The notes beneath the pieces are model-generated. The model searched no databases. It was given only the letters and a program-made list of their open reading frames with translations, and was not told the origin of the DNA. From S012-113 sp965368405 (GTDB lineage Bacteria; Bacteroidota; Bacteroidia; Cytophagales; Cyclobacteriaceae), in assembly GCA_965368405.1 (NCBI GenBank), contig CBDUMS010000048.1, positions 1 to 27,064 on the forward strand: a DNA stretch of 27,064 nucleotides. The letters run 5' to 3'. This document shows, one piece after another, positions 15,517-23,725 of this stretch; the first letter of the stretch is position 1, and each line of letters opens with the position of its first letter. The position numbers and the translations under genes are program-made.

Positions 15517-16263
15517 ATGAAAACAGCATTGGTAACAGGTGCCAGTTCGGGTATTGGTACAGCTATTGCAAGAATACTCGCCGCGAATAATTATAACTTA
15601 ATTATCTGTGGTCGGAGGGAAGACCGCTTACTTGCGTTGCAGAAGGAGTTGGCTGAAAAAGTCACAGTTGAGTACCTGATTTTTGATGTTCGTGACCGTG
15701 AAAGGGTTCATGAAGTTCTGGCACCGGTTGTAGCAGCCAAGAGCATAGACGTGCTTATTAATAATGCCGGGAATGCCCATGGCTTGTCTCCCATCCAAAC
15801 AGGTGATATTGATGACTGGGATGCAATGATTGATGGAAATGTAAAGGGCTTACTCTATGTTTCTAAAGCGGTCATTCCAGGTATGATTGAGCGTAAAATG
15901 GGCCATATTATCAATATTGGCTCCATCGCTGGAAAAGAAGTTTACCCGAATGGCAATGTCTATTGTGCTTCTAAACACGCTGTAGATGCCATAAACAACG
16001 GAATGCGAATGGATCTTAACCAGTATGGCATTAAGGTGAGTCAGATAAGCCCGGGTTTGGTCGAAACTGAGTTTTCGGAAGTTCGCTTTAAAGGAGACAA
16101 GGAACGTGCCGCTTCGGTGTATAGCGATATTAAAGCACTACAGGCTCAGGATATCGCAGATATTGCCCTGTTTATGGTTACAAGGCCAGATCACGTAAAC
16201 CTAAGTGATGTTATCGTCCTGCCAAAGGTTCAGGCAAGTTCTACCATGGTTAAGAGAGACTAA
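15517..16263 (+). CDS. Short-chain dehydrogenase/reductase (YdfG-like)
   Basis: The 248-residue classical SDR has the nucleotide motif TGASSGIG (7-14), NNAG (82-85), active-site Ser136 in NIGSIAG, and Y149xxxK153 in YCASK. CGRREDR after the second strand carries basic residues consistent with NADP preference. The sequence is close to the YdfG group (3-hydroxy acid, including L-allo-threonine and serine, dehydrogenases), with INNAGNAHGLSPIQTGDIDD as a typical stretch. The true substrate cannot be read from the sequence. The ATG at 15517 is the first in frame and begins directly with the first beta-strand. It is convergent with the minus-strand secreted protein gene, with 3 bases between. Confidence 0.88.
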   Translation: MKTALVTGASSGIGTAIARILAANNYNLIICGRREDRLLALQKELAEKVTVEYLIFDVRDRERVHEVLAPVVAAKSIDVLINNAGNAHGLSPIQTGDIDDWDAMIDGNVKGLLYVSKAVIPGMIERKMGHIINIGSIAGKEVYPNGNVYCASKHAVDAINNGMRMDLNQYGIKVSQISPGLVETEFSEVRFKGDKERAASVYSDIKALQAQDIADIALFMVTRPDHVNLSDVIVLPKVQASSTMVKRD

Positions 16264-16266
16264 GCT

Positions 16267-16695
16267 CTACCCGGCGCGTTTAAAACCGATTGTGCTACCG
16301 CCGCAATACTCTGCAGACTTCTCGAAGGTGTATGTGATATAGTAGATACCAGTTGCAGAACATGGGTAGGCAAATGCTTTTACAACATTACCTTGCACAA
16401 GATTTGTAGCTACTTTGTTGCGATATTTATCATACAGGGTTACCACAACACCATCTGGCGAATCTTGATTGCCACAGACGTTTACCAGGTATTTTGTGCC
16501 CTTGGTAAATACATATGAATATTCGATTTTTTCTTTTTCCCCACCCTTACCATCAACCTCGAAGGTTTTTATGAGTGTATACCCTGAGTCAGGATTAGGG
16601 GCACAACCAGCTGCTCGTTGCGAAGCATCACATTGCGCAAAGGCAACACTCGATGATATTCCAATAAGTATTAAAAAATTTACAAGCCTTTTCAT
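16267..16695 (-). CDS. Small secreted protein with five cysteines, unknown function
   Basis: The product has 142 residues with a clear signal peptide (MKRLVNFLILIGISSSVAFA, cut before Gln21). The mature chain has Cys at 22, 31, 74, 112 and 131. The rest is rich in beta-type segments (KIEYSYVFTKGTKYLVNVCG, VVVTLYDKYRN, ATGIYYITYTFEK), suggesting a small beta-sandwich that might be disulfide-bonded. I do not recognise the family. It is the last gene of the cdd / ABC transporter / lipoprotein series, 30 bases after the lipoprotein gene, with no promoter or terminator visible between them, so co-expression is likely. Confidence 0.75.
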   Translation of the reverse strand: MKRLVNFLILIGISSSVAFAQCDASQRAAGCAPNPDSGYTLIKTFEVDGKGGEKEKIEYSYVFTKGTKYLVNVCGNQDSPDGVVVTLYDKYRNKVATNLVQGNVVKAFAYPCSATGIYYITYTFEKSAEYCGGSTIGFKRAG

Positions 16696-16725
16696 TTTTG
16701 TCTTTTATTTACTTTTAAGGACGAT

Positions 16726-17625
16726 CTATCCTATTATTTTAGTTCTTACCTCTTCTACAATCTCTGCAATTTTTTTGATGTCTTCATCAGTAATTGCAAC
16801 TTGACTCGTGCTATTACTAACAATTTCGAGTACGCCATCAACAATTTGAGAGGTAGATTCTTCATACTTATAACTAATGCTAACATTGGCATAAGCCTTT
16901 TCTAACCTTTTCATATCAGCAAGCAGTTCCTTTATCTGGGCATCGCTTTCACTATAAACTGAGAGAAGAATAATAATATTATCAAGTACTATTTTTTGTT
17001 CACCAACGCGTTCGCGAAGTTTAGGGTTCTCTAATTGTGTTAATGCCACCTGATTGGTAATATGGAGCCCTTCTAACCAACCTCCCATTAATAATAAAGT
17101 GCTTAAGCTCGCATTATTCTGTTGTACAAAGTGGTTGTTGATATTATCAAAATTCTGATTCGTGATCATGAGAAGCGAATCAAGGTTAGAGTTATTATCA
17201 ATAAGTCTTCTGAGGTCTGTAAAATTAAAAAACTGACCAATGTTTAGATCGTCCGAAAGTTTTCCCACAACGGTAAGATAATCGATACCATCTTGCACCT
17301 GGCTGTAGAGGTTGGTATATCCTAAATCAGCGCCATAGATTCCTAGGTTTAAGGCACGATCATTACTCGTATTATAGTTGGAGTAATTATCGGTATTATT
17401 TAGGTAGTCTGCATTATATTCAATACCCGATTCCTGAACATGCGAAGCTAGCTCAAGGGGATGAGGAATACTTGATAGAATTGCTTCGATATTTTCTGAA
17501 GATATTTCTGGAAGTGCAAGCTCCTCAGCAGCAAGCGTATTCTCCACTTCTGCTAAATCAGGTTTCTTGCTTCCCCCGCAGGCAATGATTAACCCAAGCA
17601 AAATGGTATAAAAAGAAGATTTCAT
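16726..17625 (-). CDS. Lipoprotein, helical, unknown function
   Basis: The product has 299 residues. MKSSFYTILLGLIIAC ends in a lipobox (IIAC), so Cys16 should be lipidated; +2 and +3 are glycines. The mature protein is acidic, Asn/Leu-rich and mostly helical. Notable segments are SSIPHPLELASHVQESG (51-67), ALNLGIYGADLGY and a Leu-rich MGGWLEGLHITNQ region, with a terminal amphipathic part (DEDIKKIAEIVEEVRTKI). I recall similar lipoproteins with the IPxPLE and LGIYGADL segments in other Bacteroidota, but no function. It follows the ABC transporter after 66 bases and has a promoter-like box there, so it may be made both with the transporter and alone. It is a candidate partner of that transporter (inference). 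Confidence 0.8.
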   Translation of the reverse strand: MKSSFYTILLGLIIACGGSKKPDLAEVENTLAAEELALPEISSENIEAILSSIPHPLELASHVQESGIEYNADYLNNTDNYSNYNTSNDRALNLGIYGADLGYTNLYSQVQDGIDYLTVVGKLSDDLNIGQFFNFTDLRRLIDNNSNLDSLLMITNQNFDNINNHFVQQNNASLSTLLLMGGWLEGLHITNQVALTQLENPKLRERVGEQKIVLDNIIILLSVYSESDAQIKELLADMKRLEKAYANVSISYKYEESTSQIVDGVLEIVSNSTSQVAITDEDIKKIAEIVEEVRTKIIG

Positions 17626-17644
17626 AATGTTTTTGTTAGATGAG

Positions 17645-17652
17645 CAAATGTA
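17645..17652 (-). promoter_or_regulatory. -7 promoter box before the lipoprotein gene
   Basis: TACATTTG on the minus strand (17652-17645) matches TAnnTTTG exactly and lies 19 bases before the ATG at 17625. No clear TTG lies at the expected -33 distance. If used, it would allow the lipoprotein and the secreted protein to be expressed apart from the transporter. Confidence 0.45.
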
Positions 17653-17691
17653 TAAAAATATATCTTGATAATAAAAGCCTTTAAAATGGTC

Positions 17692-20600
17692 TTAATTACG
17701 CCTAAACCACCTCAGATTTACAATTTTTTGTAATAAATCGAAATAGAGGATGAGGTAAAGCAGTATTGTCATCGACCAAATAACTATAATATTAAACCAG
17801 TAGGTATCAATTTTAAAACCAAAAAGGTACTTCACTGGCGCATACATATGAGTTCTATAATTAAGTATGTTTTCTGGCTTTTGTGGAGCAAAGAAAATCG
17901 GGTCTATTTTTCGCATAAAACGATTTTCATATTCTACAATGCGGTCTTCTGTTTCGGAATTCCGAACTAGATTCGAGAGGTTTTCATTAAAATAGAGTTT
18001 TCTAAATTCTGCGGCATCATAATCATATTGATCTGAGTTCTCCAGAAGTCCGATAATTCTATCCATTTTCTTTTGTGCTTCAACGCCGAGTTCGGCATAA
18101 TGCGTATCTGCATTTCGGATGTAAGTATGAAGTGACAGCAACATGCGTGGGGAAATTCGGTCTCTTCGTAAAAGGCTATCCAGATTCACACCTTCGAGCT
18201 TTCCCTTAAAAGGTTCTGCGTTTATTTCATTCTTAATGGTAAGGAGAGCATCATCCACTAAACTCGCCGTAACCGGTTCTTCATCCAAGAAGTTCTTAGC
18301 AACATAATTCACCTTATTTTTTACCTCCTTGGTCCAGTACGACGATTTATAATTAGCATTTCGCTTATCGGCTTCCGCTGCATAAATAGGGTATTGATAG
18401 CGGTTGTTGATAAATAGATCTACAGCCAAAGCTTCAAGCGCCCAGCGCGAAGTCATGGTATCGCCAATAAGCGGAACCTTGCCCTCGGAGCTAATGGTGT
18501 TATTTAATTTGTCGAAACTGAAGAGCAGCCCCGATAAAATCATTTGAGGGATAAGAATAACAGGAATGATAATATAGACCGTGATAGCCGATTTAAATGC
18601 AGAACTAATATTTAATCCTAACACATTGGCAAACGTAGCAGTACTAAATAAAACCAGCCAAAAGCTCCACGACATGTCTTTAAGCTCCAATATCGAATTG
18701 CCAATCAGAATAAAAACAAGAATTTGGAAGGCCGACATGGTGAATAAAATTGCAATTTTCGACAATAAATAGCTGCCCTTACTTAGATGGAGAAATTGCT
18801 CCCTTGCTCGCAGCTTTCTATCCTTAATAATCTCTTCGGCACTAATGGAAAGGCCAAGAAAGAGGGCAACAATAATAGACATGAGCAGATATGCCGGAAT
18901 ATTATCATTGTCCATAAACAGGTATTCGCCGGTAACACTATTTTTATAGCGAATTACATAGGCGAGGATAAGAGCTAATAGGGGAGCTTCTAATAAATTA
19001 ACGAGCATATACTGCTTGTCGGCTACCTTCGAAAGCACATCTCGCTTAAGAAATATGGAAAATTGGTTTATGAGTGATGGTAGCTTAAAAGAGGTTTTAG
19101 GTAGCGCTTTAATCTCATCAACCTCGTTGATTCGTAACTTAGTCTGATAGTATTCATACCAGTTTTCAGGCGTAATTTTTCTTTTATCTGAGAAATTGCC
19201 AAATTCATCGACAACCTTTGCTTCAATAATATTAAAAATCTGCTCTGGGTTAACGTTGCCACAGGTCTCACATATAACCTTAGTCTGGTCGAGTTGCTGG
19301 CTGATGCTCTTAAAATAAGATATAGCCTCAATCGGATTGCCATTAAAAATAGGATAGCCGCCAACATCCATTATCACAACCTTATCAAACATTTTATAGA
19401 TGTCTGAAGAAGGCTGATGGATAACCACAAAGATGAGTTTACCCATTAATGTAAGCTCTTTTAGCAGGTCTATAACATTTTCCGAATCACGGGAGGATAG
19501 TCCGGATGTTGGTTCATCGACAAATAGCACCGGTGGTTGTCGGGTAAGCTCTAAAGCAATATTAAGTCGTTTACGTTGGCCGCCACTAATTGTCTGCTTT
19601 AGTACATTACCAACCTTTAGGTCTTTAGTGTGCTCTAACCCTAAATTTTTTAATATCTGATTAATGATCTTATCAATCTCTTCTTTGCTCTTGTCTGAAA
19701 TACTCAACTTAGCATTATAATAAAGGTTCTGATAGACCGTAAGCTCTTCAAAAAGGATATCATCCTGCGGGACATAACCGATGGAGCCCTCTAAGTGCTC
19801 GCCAAGGTCGCCGATGTCCATGCCATTTAACTTTATTGTCCCCTCCGTTGGCTTAAGTATTCCGGATAATAGTTTCAATAAAGTAGTCTTCCCTGAACCA
19901 CTAGCTCCCATAATTCCTATGAGTTGACCTTCAGATTCCTCAATTGTTAACTTTTTGACCCCATTATCAGATTTTGGAAATCTAAATTCAAGATCAGAAG
20001 CGATGAAGGAAAGCTTATCTCTATTTTGGCTGCGACTGAATCGAAAAATTATATCACTAAAATAGATCGACTGTCCGCGCGGAAGTTTAATAGTACTGCC
20101 AACAGAGAATAAATAAGGCCGCTTGGCAATAACGGTAATGCCGTTGAGAGTTATTTCTTCAGTGCCTTCGTATTTTACAAAATAGAGATCTGTGCTTTTT
20201 TCATAAATAAAGGTGAGCTGTCCGGCAATGGCCAACTCCAGGAAAAGCGCATCAGTTCTTTCTCGTACCTGATGGCCCGCTACCAAAGTAGTATTAGTAT
20301 TATAGGCATGAAGTTGCTCAGACGAGACAAATTGTCGCAGCAATAGTAAAGTTTCGTCTTTAAGATTAAAGACAGAAGCTACCGTATCAAGTACCCTTAA
20401 TTCTAGTTCAGAAAATTGCCCATCAGAATTAATTAACCCAATCGCTTCTATAATGGCAATGATTTTTTGCCGCTGCGTTAAGGTTTGATTAATCTTCTTG
20501 CTAACCTTTAGGGCTTGTACCGAATCTTGCAGGGTAGTTACCCCACCAGGAGTTTTTTCTTCCCCATAACCCGAATAGGTATCGTAAAGGGTTATGTATT

Positions 20601-20736
20601 GTTTTATGTCATCATGCCCGAGTTGTTGCTTAAAGAAGGCAATTACATAGTCTCGTTCCCCTTCGGTTACTCCGCCATCTTGCTTACTAATGATGGCGAA
20701 TAGACGGATGAGTGCTTTTAATATTTCTTCACTCAT
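17692..20736 (-). CDS. ABCG-type ATPase-permease with TerB-like N-terminal domain
   Basis: The protein has 1014 residues. Residues 1-140 form a helical TerB-like domain (two repeats with acidic motifs QDGGVTEGERDY and SDGQFSELELRVL). Residues about 165-235 form a beta region that may be FHA-like, followed by an ABC ATPase. ATPase motifs are Walker A GASGSGKT (277-284), signature ISGGQRKR (383-390), Walker B VLFVDEPTSGL (403-413) and H-loop His440. A CETC pair (489-492) follows, then an ABC-2 type permease: helices from about 575 to 740, a large soluble loop of about 230 residues (742-975), and a last helix (about 980-1000). ATPase-before-permease order is the ABCG/White layout. The substrate is unknown. 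Its start overlaps the end of cdd by 8 bases (ATGAGTGA), which implies coupling. A lipoprotein and a secreted protein gene follow. Confidence 0.88.
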   Translation of the reverse strand: MSEEILKALIRLFAIISKQDGGVTEGERDYVIAFFKQQLGHDDIKQYITLYDTYSGYGEEKTPGGVTTLQDSVQALKVSKKINQTLTQRQKIIAIIEAIGLINSDGQFSELELRVLDTVASVFNLKDETLLLLRQFVSSEQLHAYNTNTTLVAGHQVRERTDALFLELAIAGQLTFIYEKSTDLYFVKYEGTEEITLNGITVIAKRPYLFSVGSTIKLPRGQSIYFSDIIFRFSRSQNRDKLSFIASDLEFRFPKSDNGVKKLTIEESEGQLIGIMGASGSGKTTLLKLLSGILKPTEGTIKLNGMDIGDLGEHLEGSIGYVPQDDILFEELTVYQNLYYNAKLSISDKSKEEIDKIINQILKNLGLEHTKDLKVGNVLKQTISGGQRKRLNIALELTRQPPVLFVDEPTSGLSSRDSENVIDLLKELTLMGKLIFVVIHQPSSDIYKMFDKVVIMDVGGYPIFNGNPIEAISYFKSISQQLDQTKVICETCGNVNPEQIFNIIEAKVVDEFGNFSDKRKITPENWYEYYQTKLRINEVDEIKALPKTSFKLPSLINQFSIFLKRDVLSKVADKQYMLVNLLEAPLLALILAYVIRYKNSVTGEYLFMDNDNIPAYLLMSIIVALFLGLSISAEEIIKDRKLRAREQFLHLSKGSYLLSKIAILFTMSAFQILVFILIGNSILELKDMSWSFWLVLFSTATFANVLGLNISSAFKSAITVYIIIPVILIPQMILSGLLFSFDKLNNTISSEGKVPLIGDTMTSRWALEALAVDLFINNRYQYPIYAAEADKRNANYKSSYWTKEVKNKVNYVAKNFLDEEPVTASLVDDALLTIKNEINAEPFKGKLEGVNLDSLLRRDRISPRMLLSLHTYIRNADTHYAELGVEAQKKMDRIIGLLENSDQYDYDAAEFRKLYFNENLSNLVRNSETEDRIVEYENRFMRKIDPIFFAPQKPENILNYRTHMYAPVKYLFGFKIDTYWFNIIVIWSMTILLYLILYFDLLQKIVNLRWFRRN

Positions 20737-21193
20737 TAATCTGGCTTAGATGAAAATGATAGGGCAAAAGTGAGCTTGCACTAGGCGCGATAATGTATTT
20801 ATCGTCGTGATAAAAAATTACCTCATAGGGGTCATTTTGCTTTATCTCATACTCTAGCATTACTTGCCTGCATGCACCGCAGGGTGCACCTGTTGCAAGC
20901 ACTTCGCTGTTATAATTTTTGGCAAAAACCGCCAAAATAGAAATCTTAGATTGATGTGCTTGAGAACCGAAACTGAACAAGGCTGCCCGTTCGGCACAAG
21001 TACCGGAGGGATAGGCCATGTTCTCCTGATTACTTCCTGTGATTATTGTGCCATCGCTAAGTAAAATGGCGGCGCCCACCTCGAATTTTGAATACGGGGA
21101 ATAAGAAGTTTCAATGGCCTTAATCGCAGCATCCATTACGCGCTTTTGATTACTGTTAAGATCCTCCTTACTCTTTTCTGTAAAATTGCTCAT
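20729..21193 (-). CDS. cdd: Cytidine deaminase
   Basis: The zinc-dependent deaminase converts cytidine and deoxycytidine to uridine forms in pyrimidine salvage. From ATG 21193 it has 154 residues, with substrate residues in VGAAILLSDG (39-48), the Zn ligand and catalytic pair Cys66-Ala-Glu68 in TCAERAAL, and Cys105/Cys108 in PCGACRQV. Three cysteine ligands are typical of the small tetrameric type. The frame is open six codons further, to a TTG at 21211, but that codon overlaps the promoter box at 21209-21216, so the internal ATG is the better start. It leads the transporter operon and shares 8 bases with it; a functional link between them is not evident. Confidence 0.92.
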   Translation of the reverse strand: MSNFTEKSKEDLNSNQKRVMDAAIKAIETSYSPYSKFEVGAAILLSDGTIITGSNQENMAYPSGTCAERAALFSFGSQAHQSKISILAVFAKNYNSEVLATGAPCGACRQVMLEYEIKQNDPYEVIFYHDDKYIIAPSASSLLPYHFHLSQINE

Positions 21194-21208
21194 GAATAGG
21201 CTTATGCT

Positions 21209-21216
21209 CAAATTTA
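21209..21216 (-). promoter_or_regulatory. -7 promoter box of the cdd-transporter operon
   Basis: TAAATTTG on the minus strand (21216-21209) fits TAnnTTTG and lies 16 bases before the ATG at 21193. The region behind it is very AT-rich, with no clear TTG at -33. Its position supports the shorter cdd start. Confidence 0.45.
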
Positions 21217-21253
21217 ACTGAAATATATATAAATATTAATTCCTATTTTTTGT

Positions 21254-21283
21254 TTGCCTTAACTAATTCTTAACCTTATTTTG
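21254..21283 (+). promoter_or_regulatory. Possible promoter of the saccharopine dehydrogenase-family gene
   Basis: TTG (21254-21256, within TTTG) is followed after 19 nt by TTATTTTG (21276-21283), one mismatch from TAnnTTTG. Transcription would start near 21290, some 13 bases before the ATG. Confidence 0.4.
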
Positions 21284-21302
21284 AGGTAGATATAATCATC
21301 CA

Positions 21303-22655
21303 ATGAAAAACATACTTTTACTAGGTGCCGGACGCTCGGCAAGTACCCTCATTAATTACCTTGTAACTACCTGTGAACAAAAATCATGGAGTCTTGCCAT
21401 TGGCGATGTTGCCCCCGAAATTGCAGCAGAAAAGGCACAAGGAAAAGCCAGGACCTTTAAATTCGACGCGAGCGATACTGCGCAACTTACTGCGGAGGTA
21501 AGTGCAGCCGACCTTACTATAAGTATGTTGCCAGCAAAATTTCACCTTCAGGTGGCAGAAGCTTGTTTAGCGGCAGGTAAGCATCTCGTTACGGCATCGT
21601 ATGTTACCCCAGAAATGAAAGCCATGAATGAGGAGGCCGAAGCAAAGGGATTGATTTTTCTAAACGAATGTGGCCTCGACCCAGGAATCGATCATATGTC
21701 GGCGATGGCGGTGATTGATAGAATAAGGGAACAAAATTACGATTTGGTAGGATTTGAATCCTTTACTGGCGGGTTAATAGAAACTAATCTGAATGACGAT
21801 AATCCATGGCACTATAAATTCACGTGGAATCCACGGAATGTTGTATTAGCTGGCCAAGGTTATGTTAAGTTTATTCAGCACGGACGTTTTAAATATATCC
21901 CATACCAGCGTTTATTTCGAAGGACGGAGGTGATTCATATTCCTGGCTATGGCTACTTCGAAGGATACGCTAATCGAGATTCTCTTAAGTATCTTGATGT
22001 TTATGATCTACGCGGTATTGATACATTATACCGTGGTACCTTACGTAGACCAGGCTTTTGTAAGGCATGGGATGTGTTCGTTCAGCTAGGGGCAACCGAC
22101 GATAGCTATGAGCTTGAAAATGTTAGTGAAATGACTCATCGCGACTTCACAAATTCGTTTCTATATTACAACCCAAGCGATTCTGTAGAGCTAAAACTGG
22201 CCCATTATCTAAATCTTGATATGGAGTCGGAGGAGATGTACAAAGTATCCTGGTTAGGAATGTTCTCTGATGAGCCAGTCGGCCTTGAAAAAGGAACACC
22301 AGCACAAATTCTCGAGCATATTCTAATGAAAAAATGGGCGCTAGAGGAAGAGGATAAAGATATGATTGTTATGTGGCATAAGTTTAATTATATCGATGAT
22401 GAGGGGATAGAGCAAGAGGAGCATGCCACTATGGTGTCGATTGGTGATGATGATGTGAATACCGCCATGTCTAAAACGGTTGGTTTGCCGATTGGAATTG
22501 CAACCAAATTAATCTTGGAAGGTAAGATTGATATACCCGGAGTTCATATACCCATTAAAAAAGAAATATACAGCCCTATTCTGGCAGAGCTAAAAGAATT
22601 TGGTTTCGATTTTATCGAGGAAAAGCTAGATCAAAAAGATGTAACTAGGGTTTAA
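21303..22655 (+). CDS. Saccharopine dehydrogenase-family oxidoreductase
   Basis: The 450-residue protein begins with a Rossmann fold (LLLGAGRSASTLINYL, 5-20), and continues with ISMLPAKFHLQVAEACLAAG, HLVTASYVTP and LNECGLDPGIDHM. These are signatures of the saccharopine dehydrogenase N-terminal and C-terminal domains (LYS9-like reductase group). Known members act on saccharopine in lysine synthesis or breakdown using NAD(P). A lysine-degradation role is plausible in Bacteroidota, but the window has no partner gene to confirm it, and relatives act in polyamine metabolism. Its stop TAA (22653-22655) overlaps the stop of the convergent rnhA within TTAA. Confidence 0.87.
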   Translation: MKNILLLGAGRSASTLINYLVTTCEQKSWSLAIGDVAPEIAAEKAQGKARTFKFDASDTAQLTAEVSAADLTISMLPAKFHLQVAEACLAAGKHLVTASYVTPEMKAMNEEAEAKGLIFLNECGLDPGIDHMSAMAVIDRIREQNYDLVGFESFTGGLIETNLNDDNPWHYKFTWNPRNVVLAGQGYVKFIQHGRFKYIPYQRLFRRTEVIHIPGYGYFEGYANRDSLKYLDVYDLRGIDTLYRGTLRRPGFCKAWDVFVQLGATDDSYELENVSEMTHRDFTNSFLYYNPSDSVELKLAHYLNLDMESEEMYKVSWLGMFSDEPVGLEKGTPAQILEHILMKKWALEEEDKDMIVMWHKFNYIDDEGIEQEEHATMVSIGDDDVNTAMSKTVGLPIGIATKLILEGKIDIPGVHIPIKKEIYSPILAELKEFGFDFIEEKLDQKDVTRV

Positions 22656-23116
22656 CTATTTTCATAGCCTTCATCTATTAATAGCGTTCCACCCTCTGCT
22701 GCTTCTACGGCCAATGTATCACAACGCTCATTCTCAGGATGACCAGCATGACCCTTTACCCAGTGGAAACTAAGACTAAACTTATTTTGTGACTTCAGAA
22801 ATCTTTGCCATAAATCCACGTTCTTCTTTTTCTTGAAGCCTGTTTTCTGCCAGCTCCGCAACCAACCTTTGTTTATGGCATCCACAACATACTTAGAATC
22901 GGAATAAATTCTTACCGGGTATTCATTAGTAGTTAGTGCTTCTAAGCCTTTAATTACAGCGAGCAGCTCCATCCTGTTATTCGTGGTATTTCGAAAACCT
23001 TCACTTAGTTCTTTCGAGTGTTTTCCAAATTTCAGTACAACGCCATAGCCACCTGGGCCAGGGTTTCCCTTGGCCGCGCCATCGGTATATAGTAAAATGG
23101 GATTCTTAGAGGCCAA
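22652..23116 (-). CDS. rnhA: Ribonuclease HI
   Basis: The 154-residue enzyme cuts RNA in RNA-DNA hybrids with Mg2+. All catalytic residues are present: Asp12 in YTDGAAKGNPGPGGYG, Glu50 in NNRMELLAV, Asp73 in YSDSKYVVDA, and Asp133 with nearby His123/His126 in KGHAGHPENERCD. A basic handle (WLRSWQKTGFKKKKNVDLW, about 85-103) marks the E. coli-like type 1 form. Length is standard. The first 11 bases of the gene overlap the end of marC upstream, so both are likely made from one message. The stop overlaps that of the convergent dehydrogenase gene. Confidence 0.96.
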   Translation of the reverse strand: MASKNPILLYTDGAAKGNPGPGGYGVVLKFGKHSKELSEGFRNTTNNRMELLAVIKGLEALTTNEYPVRIYSDSKYVVDAINKGWLRSWQKTGFKKKKNVDLWQRFLKSQNKFSLSFHWVKGHAGHPENERCDTLAVEAAEGGTLLIDEGYENS

Positions 23117-23678
23117 TATTGTCTTTAAAAAGTTTTATTGCAATCGATAATACGATAATACCAAATACTCTCCTTAATACACTAAATCCCGAGGGACCAA
23201 TCTTCTTTTCCAGCCAGTTTGCAGATTTCAAAACGAGGTAAACAAAAACCAAGTTGATAATAATTCCCGCTAAGATATTTTCCGTGAGGTACATTGCCTT
23301 AAGCGATATGATGGTCGTTAATGTGCCCGCACCGGCAATTAAAGGAAATGCTAGTGGTACAATAGAGGCCGATCCGGAACTAGTCGAGTCGTGTTGCATG
23401 ATAGTTACGCCTAATATCATCTCTAATGATATTATAAACATAATTATTGCTCCCGCTACTGCGAAAGAATTAACATCAATGCCAAATAATCCTAGTATTG
23501 AACTGCCAAGAAAAAGAAATACAATCATTAGCAGACCGGCAAAGATCGTTGCCATAGCCGATTTTATATGCCCAGCCTTTTTTCTGAGATCAATAATAAC
23601 TGGAACATTACCGATCATATCTATTACCGAAAATAGAATAAGTGAAACGGACGCAATTTCTTTAAAATTTAGATGCAT
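23106..23678 (-). CDS. MarC family integral membrane protein
   Basis: The 190-residue hydrophobic protein has about six helices. MarC/UPF0056 family segments include FSVIDMIGNVPVIIDL (17-32), VAGAIIMFIISLEMILG, IVPLAFPLIAGAGTLTTIIS and a C-terminal RVFGIIVLSIAIKLF. The family is broadly conserved; its earlier link to multiple antibiotic resistance was not upheld and the function is unknown. Overlap with rnhA (11 bases) suggests one transcript, started from the box at 23695-23702. Confidence 0.9.
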   Translation of the reverse strand: MHLNFKEIASVSLILFSVIDMIGNVPVIIDLRKKAGHIKSAMATIFAGLLMIVFLFLGSSILGLFGIDVNSFAVAGAIIMFIISLEMILGVTIMQHDSTSSGSASIVPLAFPLIAGAGTLTTIISLKAMYLTENILAGIIINLVFVYLVLKSANWLEKKIGPSGFSVLRRVFGIIVLSIAIKLFKDNIGL

Positions 23679-23694
23679 TTGTATAAAATATGCG

Positions 23695-23702
23695 CAAAAC
23701 TA
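23695..23702 (-). promoter_or_regulatory. -7 promoter box of marC-rnhA
   Basis: TAGTTTTG on the minus strand (23702-23695) matches TAnnTTTG and lies 16 bases before the marC ATG, in the 47-base gap after aroQ. A -33 TTG at normal spacing is not apparent. Confidence 0.45.
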
Positions 23703-23725
23703 GCGAACCAAAAGAATAATTGATG

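Noticed and set aside
20317..20736. TerB-like domain as tellurite resistance
   Set aside because: The domain is only the N-terminal part of a transporter, and no terC, terD or terE genes are nearby.
21194..21211. TTG at 21211 as the start of cytidine deaminase
   Set aside because: It falls within the TAAATTTG promoter box at 21209-21216, and the ATG at 21193 gives the usual start and length.
23254..23703. Open frame of 149 codons opposite marC
   Set aside because: The minus strand carries a clear MarC family protein; the plus-strand frame has no recognisable domain and only mirrors hydrophobic codons.
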